A stretch of 64,000 nucleotides of DNA from Rhodobacter sp. (GTDB taxonomy: Bacteria > Pseudomonadota > Alphaproteobacteria > Rhodobacterales > Rhodobacteraceae), in NCBI GenBank assembly GCA_020637555.1, contig JACKKF010000006.1, forward strand, positions 248,001 to 312,000, written 5' to 3'. This document shows positions 51,107 to 59,423 of the stretch, in pieces. A program made the position numbers and the translations under genes. The notes beneath the pieces are model-generated. The model worked only from the letters and a program-made list of their open reading frames with translations, was not told the origin of the DNA and did no database searches. Positions within the stretch are counted from its first letter, which is position 1, and every line of letters begins with the position of its first letter.

Positions 51107-51823
51107 TCAGGATCCGCGCGCCTCTTCGACGCGGGCGATCAGGGCCTCGACGGCGGGGCCGAGCCCCTCGACCACCAGCGCGACGCCATCCGGGTTCGGG
51201 TGGATCATGTCCGCCTGCATCAGCGTGGTGGCGGGCCGGCCGGCGTCGACCTGCGCCTGGATCGGTGCCAGCAGGTCGGGCACCAGCAGCGCGTCATGCG
51301 CCTGCGCCAGCTCAGGATACATCGCGTCAAAGGCCTGCTGAAACTCGGGTCCGTAATTGCCCGGTGCCGGCAGCCCGACCAGCAGCGCGGGGATGCCCTC
51401 GGCGGCAAGCCGGTCGAGGATCGTCGCCAGGTTCGCGCGGCTCAGCGCCGGGTCGATGCCGCGCAGCAGGTCGTTGCCCCCCAGCGCCACGATCATCGCA
51501 TCGGGACGGTCGGCCAGGGTCCAGTCGAGCCGGAGCACCCCGCCCGAGGTCGTGTCGCCGCTGACCCCGGCATTCGCCACGCGGACATCGTGCCCCCGCG
51601 CGCTCAGCCAGGCCTGCAGTTGCGGCACCAGCCCCTGATCCTGCGCCAGCCCGTAGCCCGCGGTGAGGGAATCGCCGAATGCGGTGATCCGCACGGGATC
51701 GGCCTGTGCAACGGAAAGCCCGGCGGTCAGCGTAAAAACAAGGGTGGCCGTGATACGCGCCAGCTTGCCTGCCGCGCCTGCGACCCCATATCGGGGGGAC
51801 CAGAACCAAAGGATTGTTTGCAT
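51107..51823 (-). CDS. tesA: GDSL lysophospholipase/arylesterase (TesA-like)
   Basis: 238 residues. Exported SGNH hydrolase: nucleophile Ser in ITAFGDSLTAGYGL, Gly in SGDTTSGG, Asn in IVALGGNDLLRG and the Asp-X-X-His pair in DMIHPNPDG. The signal peptide (GKLARITATLVFTLTAGLSVAQA) is preceded by an unusual 18 residues, so the true start may be a rarer codon within. The ATG used here exactly overlaps the start of the divergent ybbA on the other strand. The tesA opposite ybbA-ybbP order is as in E. coli. Confidence 0.87.
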   Translation of the reverse strand: MQTILWFWSPRYGVAGAAGKLARITATLVFTLTAGLSVAQADPVRITAFGDSLTAGYGLAQDQGLVPQLQAWLSARGHDVRVANAGVSGDTTSGGVLRLDWTLADRPDAMIVALGGNDLLRGIDPALSRANLATILDRLAAEGIPALLVGLPAPGNYGPEFQQAFDAMYPELAQAHDALLVPDLLAPIQAQVDAGRPATTLMQADMIHPNPDGVALVVEGLGPAVEALIARVEEARGS

Positions 51824-52520
51824 GACCGAACCCGTTCTTTCGCTGCAGGGTGCAGGGCTGACCTTGCAGGGCAACGCCGGCCCTGTCGAGATCCTGCGCG
51901 GCATCTCGCTGGAAGTTGAGCGGGGCGAGACGGTCGGCCTGGTCGGGCCCTCCGGGTCGGGCAAGTCGTCGCTGTTGATGCTGATGGGCGGGCTGGAACG
52001 CGCCACTGCGGGGTCGGTGGCGGCGCTGGGCCATGACCTGACCGCGATGGACGAGAACGCGCTGGCGCGGTTTCGGCGCGGCAACATGGGGGTGGTGTTC
52101 CAGTCCTTTCACCTGATCCCGACGATGACTGCACTGGAGAACGTGGCGACACCTCTGGAACTGGCGGGTGTGCGCGATGCGTTCGAGCGCGCCGAGGCCG
52201 AGTTGAAGGCCGTGGGGCTGGGCGCGCGGATGGATCACTATCCGGCGCAGATGTCGGGTGGCGAGCAGCAGCGCGTGGCGCTGGCCCGTGCCGCCGCGCC
52301 GCGCCCGGCGATCCTTCTGGCTGATGAGCCCACCGGGAACCTCGACGGCGCGACCGGGCAGGCGATCATGGATCTGCTGTTCGGCCTGCGCGACCGGCAT
52401 GGCGCGACGCTGGTGCTGGTCACCCATGCGCCCGAACTGGCAGCGCGCTGCGACCGGGTGGTGCAGCTGCGCGACGGGCACATCGAGGGTGAAACCCGCT
52501 CGGCAGGGATCCCGGCATGA
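51822..52520 (+). CDS. ybbA: ABC transporter ATP-binding protein YbbA
   Basis: 232 residues. Walker A GPSGSGKSS (about 45), Q-loop VFQSFHLIPTMTALENV, ABC signature MSGGEQQRVALARA and Walker B ILLADEPTGNLD. MacB/LolD-type, the partner of the FtsX-like permease that follows (4-bp overlap). In E. coli the ybbA-ybbP pair is of unclear function, probably in envelope lipid or protein handling. Confidence 0.93.
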   Translation: MTEPVLSLQGAGLTLQGNAGPVEILRGISLEVERGETVGLVGPSGSGKSSLLMLMGGLERATAGSVAALGHDLTAMDENALARFRRGNMGVVFQSFHLIPTMTALENVATPLELAGVRDAFERAEAELKAVGLGARMDHYPAQMSGGEQQRVALARAAAPRPAILLADEPTGNLDGATGQAIMDLLFGLRDRHGATLVLVTHAPELAARCDRVVQLRDGHIEGETRSAGIPA

Positions 52521-55036
52521 GCCTGTCTGTGGCATGGCGCCTGGCCCGGCGCGAATTGCGCGGCGGTCTGGGCGGGTTCCGCATCTTCCTGCTGTGCCTG
52601 GCGCTGGGCGTCGGCGCGATCGCCGCCGTGGGGTCGGTGCGCGCCGCCATCGAGGGCGGGCTGGCGCGCGAGGGGCGCGCCCTGCTGGGCGGCGACGCCG
52701 AATTGCGCATGACCTACCGCTTTGCCGACGCGGCCGAGCGCGCCTGGCTTGACGCGCATTCGACTCGCTGGGCCGAGGTTGTCGATTTCCGCTCGATGGC
52801 GGTAACCGGCGGGGGTGACCGGGCACTGACCCAGGTCAAGGCAGTCGACGATGCCTGGCCGCTGGTCGGTGCGGCCCAGTTCGACCCGGTGCTGCCGGTT
52901 GCGCAGATCCTGGCCGGTCAGGACGGGCTGCCGGGTGCGGCGATGGATCCGGTGCTGATCGACCGGCTGGGGCTGGCCTTGGGCGATCATTTTCGGCTGG
53001 GGACGCAGGACTTCGTGCTGATGGCCGCCGTGCTGCGTGAGCCCGACACCGTCAGTTCCGGCTTCGGCTTTGGCCCGCGCACGCTGGTGGCGCACGCGGC
53101 GCTGGAGGGATCCGGGCTGATCGGGCCGGGGTCTCTGTTCGATACCTCCTATCGCCTCACCTTGCGCGAAGGGGACACGCTGCAAGGCGTGCGCGCCTCG
53201 CTGATCGCCACCTTCCACGACGCGGGGATCCGCTGGCGCGATGCGACCCGCGCCGAGCCGGGCGTCGCGGCCTTTGTCGAGCGGATCAGTGCGTTCCTCG
53301 TGCTGGTGGGGCTGGCCGGCCTGGCGGTTGGCGGGATTGGCGTGTCGTCGGCAGTGCGCGCCTATCTCGACGCCAAGACGCCGGTGATCGCCACGCTCAA
53401 GACCCTGGGGGCCGAGGGGCGCACCATCTTTGCGGTGTATTTCCTGCAGATCGGGGCGTTGACCGTCGCCGGCGTGGCGGCAGGGCTGGCGCTGGGGGCC
53501 GGCGCGGTGATTCTGGCCGCGCCGCTGGTCGAGGGGGTGATTCCGGTGCCCTTGCAGGTTGGCGTCTATCCCGAACCCCTGGCCGAGGCCGGCCTCTACG
53601 GTCTGTTGACCGCGCTGGTCTTTACCCTCTGGCCGCTGGCCCGGGTCGAGCGGGTGCGGGCGGCGGCCCTGTTTCGCGGTATCGGCACCGAGGCCCGCGC
53701 CTGGCCGCGGGTGCTGCCGATGGTGGCGCTGGCGGCCTCGGTTGCAGGGCTGGTCGGTGCGGCGGTCTGGTTCTCGGGCGTCTGGCAACTGGCGCTGGGG
53801 GCTGCTGCGGGCATCGCCGGGGCGCTGGTGCTGCTGGCGCTCGCCGGGGTGATCTTGCGGGTGGCGGCACGGCGTCTGGCGCGGGCGCGCGCCCTGCGCG
53901 GTTCCACTGCGCTCAGGCTGGCGCTGGGGGCCGTCGGCAACCCGCGCGAGGGGGCGGTGGCGGTGGTGCTGTCGTTGGGGCTGGGGCTGACGGTTCTGGC
54001 CACCGTCGGGCAGATCGACGCGAACCTGCGCAACGCGATATCGTCCCAGCTGCCGGCGCGGGCGCCCAGCTTCTTCTTCCTCGATATCCAGCCGGCCCAG
54101 GTCGAGGATTTTTCGGCCCGGCTGGCCGCGTTTGAGGGCGTCACCGACATCGACACCGCGCCACAGCTGCGCGGTGTCATCAGTCAGATCAACGGCCGCC
54201 CGGCCAGCGAGTATGGCAACCACTGGGTGCTGCGCGGCGACCGGGGGGTCACCTATCAGGCCGAGCAGGGCGATATCGTGCTGACCGAGGGGACATGGTG
54301 GCCCGCCGACTATGCCGGCCCGCCGCTGATTTCCTTCGGCGCCGAGGAAGCGGCAGAACTGGGCCTGCGGATCGGTGATACGGTGACGGTCAATGTCATG
54401 GGCCGCGACATCACCGGCACCATCGCCAATTTCCGCGAACTCGACTTCCGCACCGGCGGCATCGGCTTTGTCATGCTGTTCGACCCGGCCGCGTTTCGCG
54501 GTGCGCCACATACGGTGATCGCCACCGCCCACGCCCCCGAGGGCAGCGAGGGCGCGATCCTGCGTGCCATCGGCACCGAGTTCCCGAACGTCACCGCGAT
54601 CCCGATCCGCGAGGCCGCAACCCGCGTGGCCGAGGCGATGGGCTCGCTGGCGGCGGCGACCTCGCTGGCGGCGCTGGCGACGCTGGCGACCGGGTTCGTG
54701 GTGCTGATCGGCGCGGCGGCAGCGGGCGAGCCGGCGCGGGTGTTCGAGGCGGCGGTGCTGAAGACGCTCGGCGCGACGCGGGCGCGGATCCTGCTCAGCT
54801 TTGCGCTGCGCTCGGTGTTGATGGGGGCAGCGGCCGGGCTGGTGGCGATCGGAGCGGGCGCGCTGGCGGCCTGGGCGGTGCTGACGCGCGTCATGGATCT
54901 GCCCTATGCGTTTGAGCCCCTCTCGGCCCTGGCGATCGTTGCGGGGGGCGTCGTCGCAGTGCTGCTGGCCGGGCTGATGTTCGCGCTGAGGCCGCTGGCG
55001 GCGCGCCCGGCGGGGATCCTGCGCGCGCAGGAATAG
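52517..55036 (+). CDS. ybbP: FtsX-like ABC permease YbbP
   Basis: 839 residues, the large YbbP form with two FtsX domains. N-terminal helix (FRIFLLCLALGVGAIAAVGSV), periplasmic domain, then helices around 250-440 (FLVLVGLAGLAVGGIGVSSAVRAYLDAKTPVIATLKTLGAEGRTIFAVYFLQI) and again 700-835 with VFEAAVLKTLGATRARILLSFALR, the repeated FtsX KxLGAxxxxI motif. It forms the membrane part of the YbbAP transporter. Three 20-bp palindromes follow its stop. Confidence 0.93.
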   Translation: MSLSVAWRLARRELRGGLGGFRIFLLCLALGVGAIAAVGSVRAAIEGGLAREGRALLGGDAELRMTYRFADAAERAWLDAHSTRWAEVVDFRSMAVTGGGDRALTQVKAVDDAWPLVGAAQFDPVLPVAQILAGQDGLPGAAMDPVLIDRLGLALGDHFRLGTQDFVLMAAVLREPDTVSSGFGFGPRTLVAHAALEGSGLIGPGSLFDTSYRLTLREGDTLQGVRASLIATFHDAGIRWRDATRAEPGVAAFVERISAFLVLVGLAGLAVGGIGVSSAVRAYLDAKTPVIATLKTLGAEGRTIFAVYFLQIGALTVAGVAAGLALGAGAVILAAPLVEGVIPVPLQVGVYPEPLAEAGLYGLLTALVFTLWPLARVERVRAAALFRGIGTEARAWPRVLPMVALAASVAGLVGAAVWFSGVWQLALGAAAGIAGALVLLALAGVILRVAARRLARARALRGSTALRLALGAVGNPREGAVAVVLSLGLGLTVLATVGQIDANLRNAISSQLPARAPSFFFLDIQPAQVEDFSARLAAFEGVTDIDTAPQLRGVISQINGRPASEYGNHWVLRGDRGVTYQAEQGDIVLTEGTWWPADYAGPPLISFGAEEAAELGLRIGDTVTVNVMGRDITGTIANFRELDFRTGGIGFVMLFDPAAFRGAPHTVIATAHAPEGSEGAILRAIGTEFPNVTAIPIREAATRVAEAMGSLAAATSLAALATLATGFVVLIGAAAAGEPARVFEAAVLKTLGATRARILLSFALRSVLMGAAAGLVAIGAGALAAWAVLTRVMDLPYAFEPLSALAIVAGGVVAVLLAGLMFALRPLAARPAGILRAQE

Positions 55037-55045
55037 GGCCGGGGG

Positions 55046-55111
55046 ACGGCGCGTCGACGCGCCGTCTCACGCGCTTGCGCAAGCGCGTCAAACGCGGCGT
55101 CGACGCCGCGT
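55046..55111. repeat. Three consecutive 20-bp perfect palindromes
   Basis: Self-complementary 20-mers occupy 55046-55065, 55069-55088 and 55092-55111, separated by CTC and CAA, a 23-bp period. Their centres are TCGA, GCGC and TCGA; the first and third share the plan ACG..GTCGAC..CGT. All lie between convergent ybbP (stop 55034-55036) and the oxidoreductase-SelD gene (stop at 55113-55115). No T-runs follow, so this is not an ordinary intrinsic terminator, although folded RNA could stop both genes. Confidence 0.85.
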
Positions 55112-55112
55112 C

Positions 55113-57290
55113 TCAGCGCACCACCAGCGCCGGTCCCTCGCCCGGGGCGGTCACCGTGCCGATCCGCGCGGCAGTATAGCCAGCCTGGGCCAGTGCCGTC
55201 AGAACGTCGGGCACGGCCCCGTCGGGCACCGCGGCCAGCAGGCCCCCGGCGGTCTGCGGATCGACCAGCAGCGCGGCGCGCGCGCTCTGCGGCGCCGACC
55301 AGCGCCCGAGCAGCGCCGCCCGGTTCGCCGGCGCCAGTGTCGAGGCAACGCCCGCCGCCGCCAGCCCCTCGGCCCCGGCCAGGACCGGCACCGCAGCCAG
55401 ATCGACCTCGGCCCCCACACCGCCCGCGCGCAGCATCTCGTCGAGATGCCCGGCCAGCCCGAACCCGGTCACGTCGGTCATCGCCGTCGCCACCGGTGCC
55501 AGGATCGCCGCCGCCGCGCCCTGCGGCTGGGTCAGCAGCGGCCAGAGCGCGGCCACGTCGCGCCCGTCCGCCTGTTTGGCCATCTCGGCGGCCAGAAGCG
55601 TGCCCGAGCCGATCGGCTTCGTCAGCACCAGCGCATCGCCCGGGCGCGCGCCGCCCTTGGTCAGCACCCGCGCGCCGGCCAGCCCGGTCACCGTCAGGCC
55701 GATGGTCAATTCGGCGCCCTGCGTGGTGTGCCCGCCAGCGATCTGCGCGCCTGCCGCGCCGATCACCTCGGCAATCCCGGCCATGATCTCGGCCAGGGTG
55801 CGGGTCTGCAGGGGTTCGGACAGGCGCGGCAGCACCAGGCTGACCAGCGCGGCCTGCGGCGTCGCGCCCATTGCCCAGATATCGCCCAGCGCGTGCACCG
55901 CGGCAATCCGCGCCATCAGCCAGGGGTCTTCGGTAAAGGCGCGCAGATGGTCGGTGGCGATCACCTGCCGCGCGCCGCCCACGGTCAGCACCGCCGCATC
56001 ATCGCCCGCGCCCAGCTCGACGCTGCCGCCGGTCTCGAGCCCCGCCAGCGCCGCCCGCAACGCATCCGGCCCCACCTTTGAGCCGCAGCCGCCGCACATC
56101 GGCTTGTCGCCCAGGGCCTCGGGCAGGCCCAGCGTATGGGGGTGCGGCAGGGCCGGGGCGGGCATCGCCGGCAGGTCGTGGAACATGCGCATGAACTTGC
56201 GGTCGATGCGGTCCTTGACCCGCCACAGCCAGCGCCCCTGCAGCGGCAGGCCCCATTTGTCGGCCAGCGCCGCGCGGTCGCCCAAGGAGATCAGCTTCAG
56301 GTAATCGCGCTGTGGCCGGTAAGGGCGCATCGCCCCGCCCGACAGCGCCGCGCGCAGGTTCTCCAGCAACACCGGCGCCTGCCGCACCGCATAGACGCCT
56401 GCCTTGGCGCGCGGGCTCTCGGCCATATGCGCGCAGTCGCCGGCGGCAAAGACCATCGGGTGCGAGACCGAGCGCAGCATCGGGTCGACGGTGACAAAGC
56501 CGTCCGTCAGGTGCAGCCCGGTCCCGGCCAGCCAGTCCTGCGGCCGGCTGCCCGCCGCGCCCAGCACCAGCGCGGCCTCGACCCGCGTGCCGTCGCTCAG
56601 CGTGACGCCGCCCGCATCGACCGATGCGGCCTCGACCCCGGTGCGCAGGGCAATCCCGGTCTGCTGCAGGGCGTTCAGCAGCCGCGCCCGGGCCGAGGTG
56701 CCCAGGTGTGGCAGGGCCTCGTCGCGTTCGATCAGCGTGATCTTGCGCCCCGGCACAGCGCGCAGCCGCCAGTCCATCGCCAGCGCCAGCTCCACCCCGC
56801 CGACGCCCGCGCCGAGGATCGCCACCGTAGGCGCTGCCTCGCCCGCCTCGACGGCGGCAACGAATCGCGTCCAGCGTTCGGAATAGCCACCCAAGGGTTT
56901 CGCGGCGACGCCGTGGTCCATGAACCCGGGCAGCGCCGGCAGGTTCGAGGTGATGCCGATGTCGATCGAGGCGACGTCGAAGGCAATCGGCGGCCGCCCG
57001 GCGACCCGCACCGTGCCCGCCACCGGGTCCAGCCCCTCGGCACGACCCAGAATCAGCCGCGCCCCAGCGTGCCGGGCCAGCGCCACCAGGTTCATTTCCA
57101 GATCGGCGCGCGCGTAATGGCCCGCGATATGTCCGGGCAGCATGCCGGTATAGGGCGCGGTCGGGTTCGGGTCGATCACTGTCAGCCGCGCGCCGGGTAG
57201 CGGGTTCATCGCCCATTTCAGCAAGACCAGCGCATGGGCGTGGCCGCCGCCGATGAACAGCAGGTCGCGGGTCAGGGGAAGGGTCAGCAT
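55113..57290 (-). CDS. selD: FAD-dependent oxidoreductase-selenide, water dikinase fusion
   Basis: 725 residues from the ATG at 57290. Residues 1-375 are a pyridine-nucleotide-disulfide/NDH-2-like oxidoreductase: FIGGGHAHALVLL, AILGAGVGGVELALAM and TVDPMLRSVSHPMVFAAGDCAHM. Residues 390-725 are selenophosphate synthetase: MCGGCGSKVGP with Cys402 at the E. coli Cys17 position and Lys405 at the Lys20 position, GDDAAVLTVG, AAVHALGDIWAMGA and AGGHTTQGAEL. The fusion is known in proteobacteria; it may deliver reduced selenium to the kinase. No selA, selB or tRNA-Sec is in this window. Confidence 0.92.
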   Translation of the reverse strand: MLTLPLTRDLLFIGGGHAHALVLLKWAMNPLPGARLTVIDPNPTAPYTGMLPGHIAGHYARADLEMNLVALARHAGARLILGRAEGLDPVAGTVRVAGRPPIAFDVASIDIGITSNLPALPGFMDHGVAAKPLGGYSERWTRFVAAVEAGEAAPTVAILGAGVGGVELALAMDWRLRAVPGRKITLIERDEALPHLGTSARARLLNALQQTGIALRTGVEAASVDAGGVTLSDGTRVEAALVLGAAGSRPQDWLAGTGLHLTDGFVTVDPMLRSVSHPMVFAAGDCAHMAESPRAKAGVYAVRQAPVLLENLRAALSGGAMRPYRPQRDYLKLISLGDRAALADKWGLPLQGRWLWRVKDRIDRKFMRMFHDLPAMPAPALPHPHTLGLPEALGDKPMCGGCGSKVGPDALRAALAGLETGGSVELGAGDDAAVLTVGGARQVIATDHLRAFTEDPWLMARIAAVHALGDIWAMGATPQAALVSLVLPRLSEPLQTRTLAEIMAGIAEVIGAAGAQIAGGHTTQGAELTIGLTVTGLAGARVLTKGGARPGDALVLTKPIGSGTLLAAEMAKQADGRDVAALWPLLTQPQGAAAAILAPVATAMTDVTGFGLAGHLDEMLRAGGVGAEVDLAAVPVLAGAEGLAAAGVASTLAPANRAALLGRWSAPQSARAALLVDPQTAGGLLAAVPDGAVPDVLTALAQAGYTAARIGTVTAPGEGPALVVR

Positions 57291-57418
57291 GGGGCCTCCG
57301 ATCTGGGCCTGTCCTAGCGCGCGTTGCCGGGCAAGGCGAGGGGACAGGCGGTCGCATTTTTCGCGCAATTCCCCCCTTGACGCCATCCGGACGGTGCCAT
57401 ACCAAGCCGCCAGCCCGT

Positions 57419-57495
57419 GGCGGAGTAGCTCAGTTGGTTAGAGCAGCGGAATCATAATCCGCGTGTCGGGGGTTCAAGTCCCTCCTCCGCTACCA
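57419..57495 (+). tRNA. tRNA-Met (CAU), elongator type
   Basis: 77 nt with encoded CCA. The acceptor stem pairs GGCGGAG with CTCCGCT, the D-arm has AGCTCAGTTGGTTAGAGC, the anticodon stem is GCGGA/TCCGC around ATCATAA (anticodon CAT), and the T-loop is GTTCAAG. Sequence features fit the alphaproteobacterial elongator tRNA-Met rather than initiator or tRNA-Ile2. A T-rich stretch follows. Confidence 0.95.
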
Positions 57496-57851
57496 TTTTC
57501 CCCTTTCTGACAATTGGTCGCTTGCGCCTGGCTGTGCCGCTTTCGGTATCGGCCGGTGTCTGCCGGCCATCGGCGTTTCCTGCGCGCATCGTGCCCGGGT
57601 GCGGACGAGGGCGCGACATCTTTGTCTTGATCCGGCATCGGGGATTTCGCTGCTTTTTGACGGGCGGGTAAAATTGAACACGTTTGCAATTTTTGTTGAC
57701 ACGATGAACACGTTTACATTAGGTGTCGACCTCAGTAGGTGGCGGGTCCGGTGCCTCTGGTGCCGACCGATGACGGGCCCCGCACGTCGGGGCTCCCGGA
57801 TTTCCGGGCAGTTGTCCGTCCCGCGACCGGGTTTCCAGATGGGAGGAACAC
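57496..57851. other. Intergenic region between tRNA-Met and the TRAP operon
   Basis: 356 bases without a credible gene. The first part (57496-57665) has no feature I can support beyond a T/C-rich stretch just after the tRNA. The AT-rich second part (57665-57720) holds the TRAP operon promoter and two operator-like repeats. The ribosome site gggagga precedes the dctP ATG. Confidence 0.7.
57674..57720 (+). promoter_or_regulatory. TRAP operon promoter with two LacI-type operator-like repeats
   Basis: TGAACACGTTTGCA (57675-57688) and TGAACACGTTTACA (57705-57718) differ at one base and lie 30 bp apart, near three helical turns. The reverse complement, TGTAAACGTGTTCA, resembles the LacI-family consensus TGTAAACGTTTACA. 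A -35 box TTGACA (57696-57701) sits between them. A LacI-type repressor would be encoded outside the window. Confidence 0.6.
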
Positions 57852-58871
57852 ATGACCCTGCACAGCATTCGAATGACGGCCCTTGCGGGGGTTGTGGCGG
57901 CGCTGCCGTCGGCGGTGTTTGCACAAGACATCACCCTGCGCATCAGTCACTATGTGCCGCCGACGATGGGGATCCACACCGATCTGGTGCAGCCCTGGGC
58001 CGAGGCGCTGCAGGAATGCACAGGCGGTCGCGTCGGATTCGAAATCTCGACCGGCGGATCGGCGCTTGGCAACGTCGGGCGCCAATATGACCAGGTGCGC
58101 GCCGGCATCGTCGATGTCGCCTTTGGCCTGCAGGGCATCCCGCGGGGCCGGTTCCCGGCGACGTCGCTGCTGGAGGTGCCGTTCATCGCCGGTTCCGCGC
58201 GCGCCGCGTCTCTGGGGCTTTGGGATATCTTCCCCGAATACCTGGCGCAGGAATACGAGGGGGTTCACGTTCTGGCGCTGACCGCGCCGAACCCGGCGAT
58301 GCTGAACACGCGCGAGCCGGTGCGCGTGCCGGACGATATGGCGGGAATGCGGATCCGCACGCCCACGCCGGGCGTTTCGGCCATGCTGACCGCGCTGGGG
58401 GCGACCCCGGTCGGGCTGCCGCCGGCCGAAATGTATGAGAACCTGCAGCGCGGCACGCTGGACGGTGCGGCCATCGGCTGGAATGCCGTTGCCAGCTTCC
58501 GCCTGTATGAAGTGACGCAGTATCACACCATCGGGTCGTTCTATGTCGTGCCGTTCTTCTTCGTGATGAACCAGGGCACCTATGACGGGTTGCCGGATGA
58601 TGTGCGGGCCTGCGTCGACCAGGTGTCGGGCGACGGGCTGGTGGCGCGGATTGCCGACATGTGGGATGTCTGGGATGCGGACTCGCGGGCCCGGATCGAG
58701 GCCGAGTCGGACAACACCTTCATCGTTCTCGACGAGGCGGAAACCCAGATGTGGAAGGACCGCCTGGCGCCGGTGACGGATGAGCTGATCGCCGCGGCCG
58801 AGGCGCAGGGCGTCGCCAACGCGCGCGAGATCTACAACGCGCTGGTTGCTGCCATCCAGTCGCACGAGTGA
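57852..58871 (+). CDS. dctP: TRAP transporter substrate-binding protein DctP
   Basis: 339 residues with a signal peptide (HSIRMTALAGVVAALPSAVFAQD). Type II periplasmic binding fold of the DctP/TAXI-like TRAP family; the carboxylate-binding Arg is in DMAGMRIRTPTPGVSAMLTALGATPVGLP, followed by EMYENLQRGTLDGAAIGWNA. It captures an organic acid for the DctQM membrane unit. Strong ribosome site gggagga. First gene of the operon under the LacI-type repeats. Confidence 0.94.
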   Translation: MTLHSIRMTALAGVVAALPSAVFAQDITLRISHYVPPTMGIHTDLVQPWAEALQECTGGRVGFEISTGGSALGNVGRQYDQVRAGIVDVAFGLQGIPRGRFPATSLLEVPFIAGSARAASLGLWDIFPEYLAQEYEGVHVLALTAPNPAMLNTREPVRVPDDMAGMRIRTPTPGVSAMLTALGATPVGLPPAEMYENLQRGTLDGAAIGWNAVASFRLYEVTQYHTIGSFYVVPFFFVMNQGTYDGLPDDVRACVDQVSGDGLVARIADMWDVWDADSRARIEAESDNTFIVLDEAETQMWKDRLAPVTDELIAAAEAQGVANAREIYNALVAAIQSHE

Positions 58872-58930
58872 CCCCGTTGCGGCCTGTCCTTTGACCGGGC
58901 GGGCCGCACCTTTCCAGCCGGAACACAAGC

Positions 58931-59422
58931 ATGCCCAGTCTCTTCAACGGTGCAATTCGCTGGCTGGCGATCCTCGGGGTCGTCTGCCTGGTGCTCGCAG
59001 CGGCCCTGACGATTGCCGATATCATCTCGCGCCACACGGTCGGCATTGCCATCGTCGGTGTGGCGGACCTTACGCAGCTGGCGGTGATGTATGCGGTGTT
59101 TTTTGGCATCACCTATGCCTTCATCGAACGCTCGCATGTCGCTGTCACGGTCGTCACCGACCTGCTGGGTCCGCGGGTCAAGCGGCGGGTGTCGGCGTTC
59201 TGGTGGGGCGTCGGCATCCCGGTGCTGTGCTTCATGGTCTATGCCGGCTGGACCCAGGCGGCGATGCAATACCGGTTTGGCGATCTGTCGCAGACCATCG
59301 GCATTCCGATGATCCTCTACTGGGTGCCGGTTCTCGTCGGGCTGGCGCTGTCGGTGCCGGCAAGCCTGGTGGCGATCCGCCGGGATCTCGCCGGCGAGCC
59401 GGACGCAACGGAAAGCCACTGA
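58931..59422 (+). CDS. dctQ: TRAP transporter small permease DctQ
   Basis: 163 residues with four membrane helices (WLAILGVVCLVLAAALTIADI; LTQLAVMYAVFFGITYAF; the WWGVGIPVLCFMVYAGWTQ helix; WVPVLVGLALSVPASLV), the DctQ layout. It bridges DctP and DctM. One base separates it from dctM. Confidence 0.92.
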   Translation: MPSLFNGAIRWLAILGVVCLVLAAALTIADIISRHTVGIAIVGVADLTQLAVMYAVFFGITYAFIERSHVAVTVVTDLLGPRVKRRVSAFWWGVGIPVLCFMVYAGWTQAAMQYRFGDLSQTIGIPMILYWVPVLVGLALSVPASLVAIRRDLAGEPDATESH

Positions 59423-59423
59423 C

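Noticed and set aside
52238..54532. Long minus-strand open frame opposite ybbP
   Set aside because: It is composition-driven, rich in Arg, Gln, Gly and His, and antisense to a clear FtsX-like permease.
57419..57495. tRNA-Ile2 (CAU read with lysidine)
   Set aside because: The acceptor stem, D-arm and anticodon stem match the elongator tRNA-Met of alphaproteobacteria, not the tRNA-Ile2 pattern.
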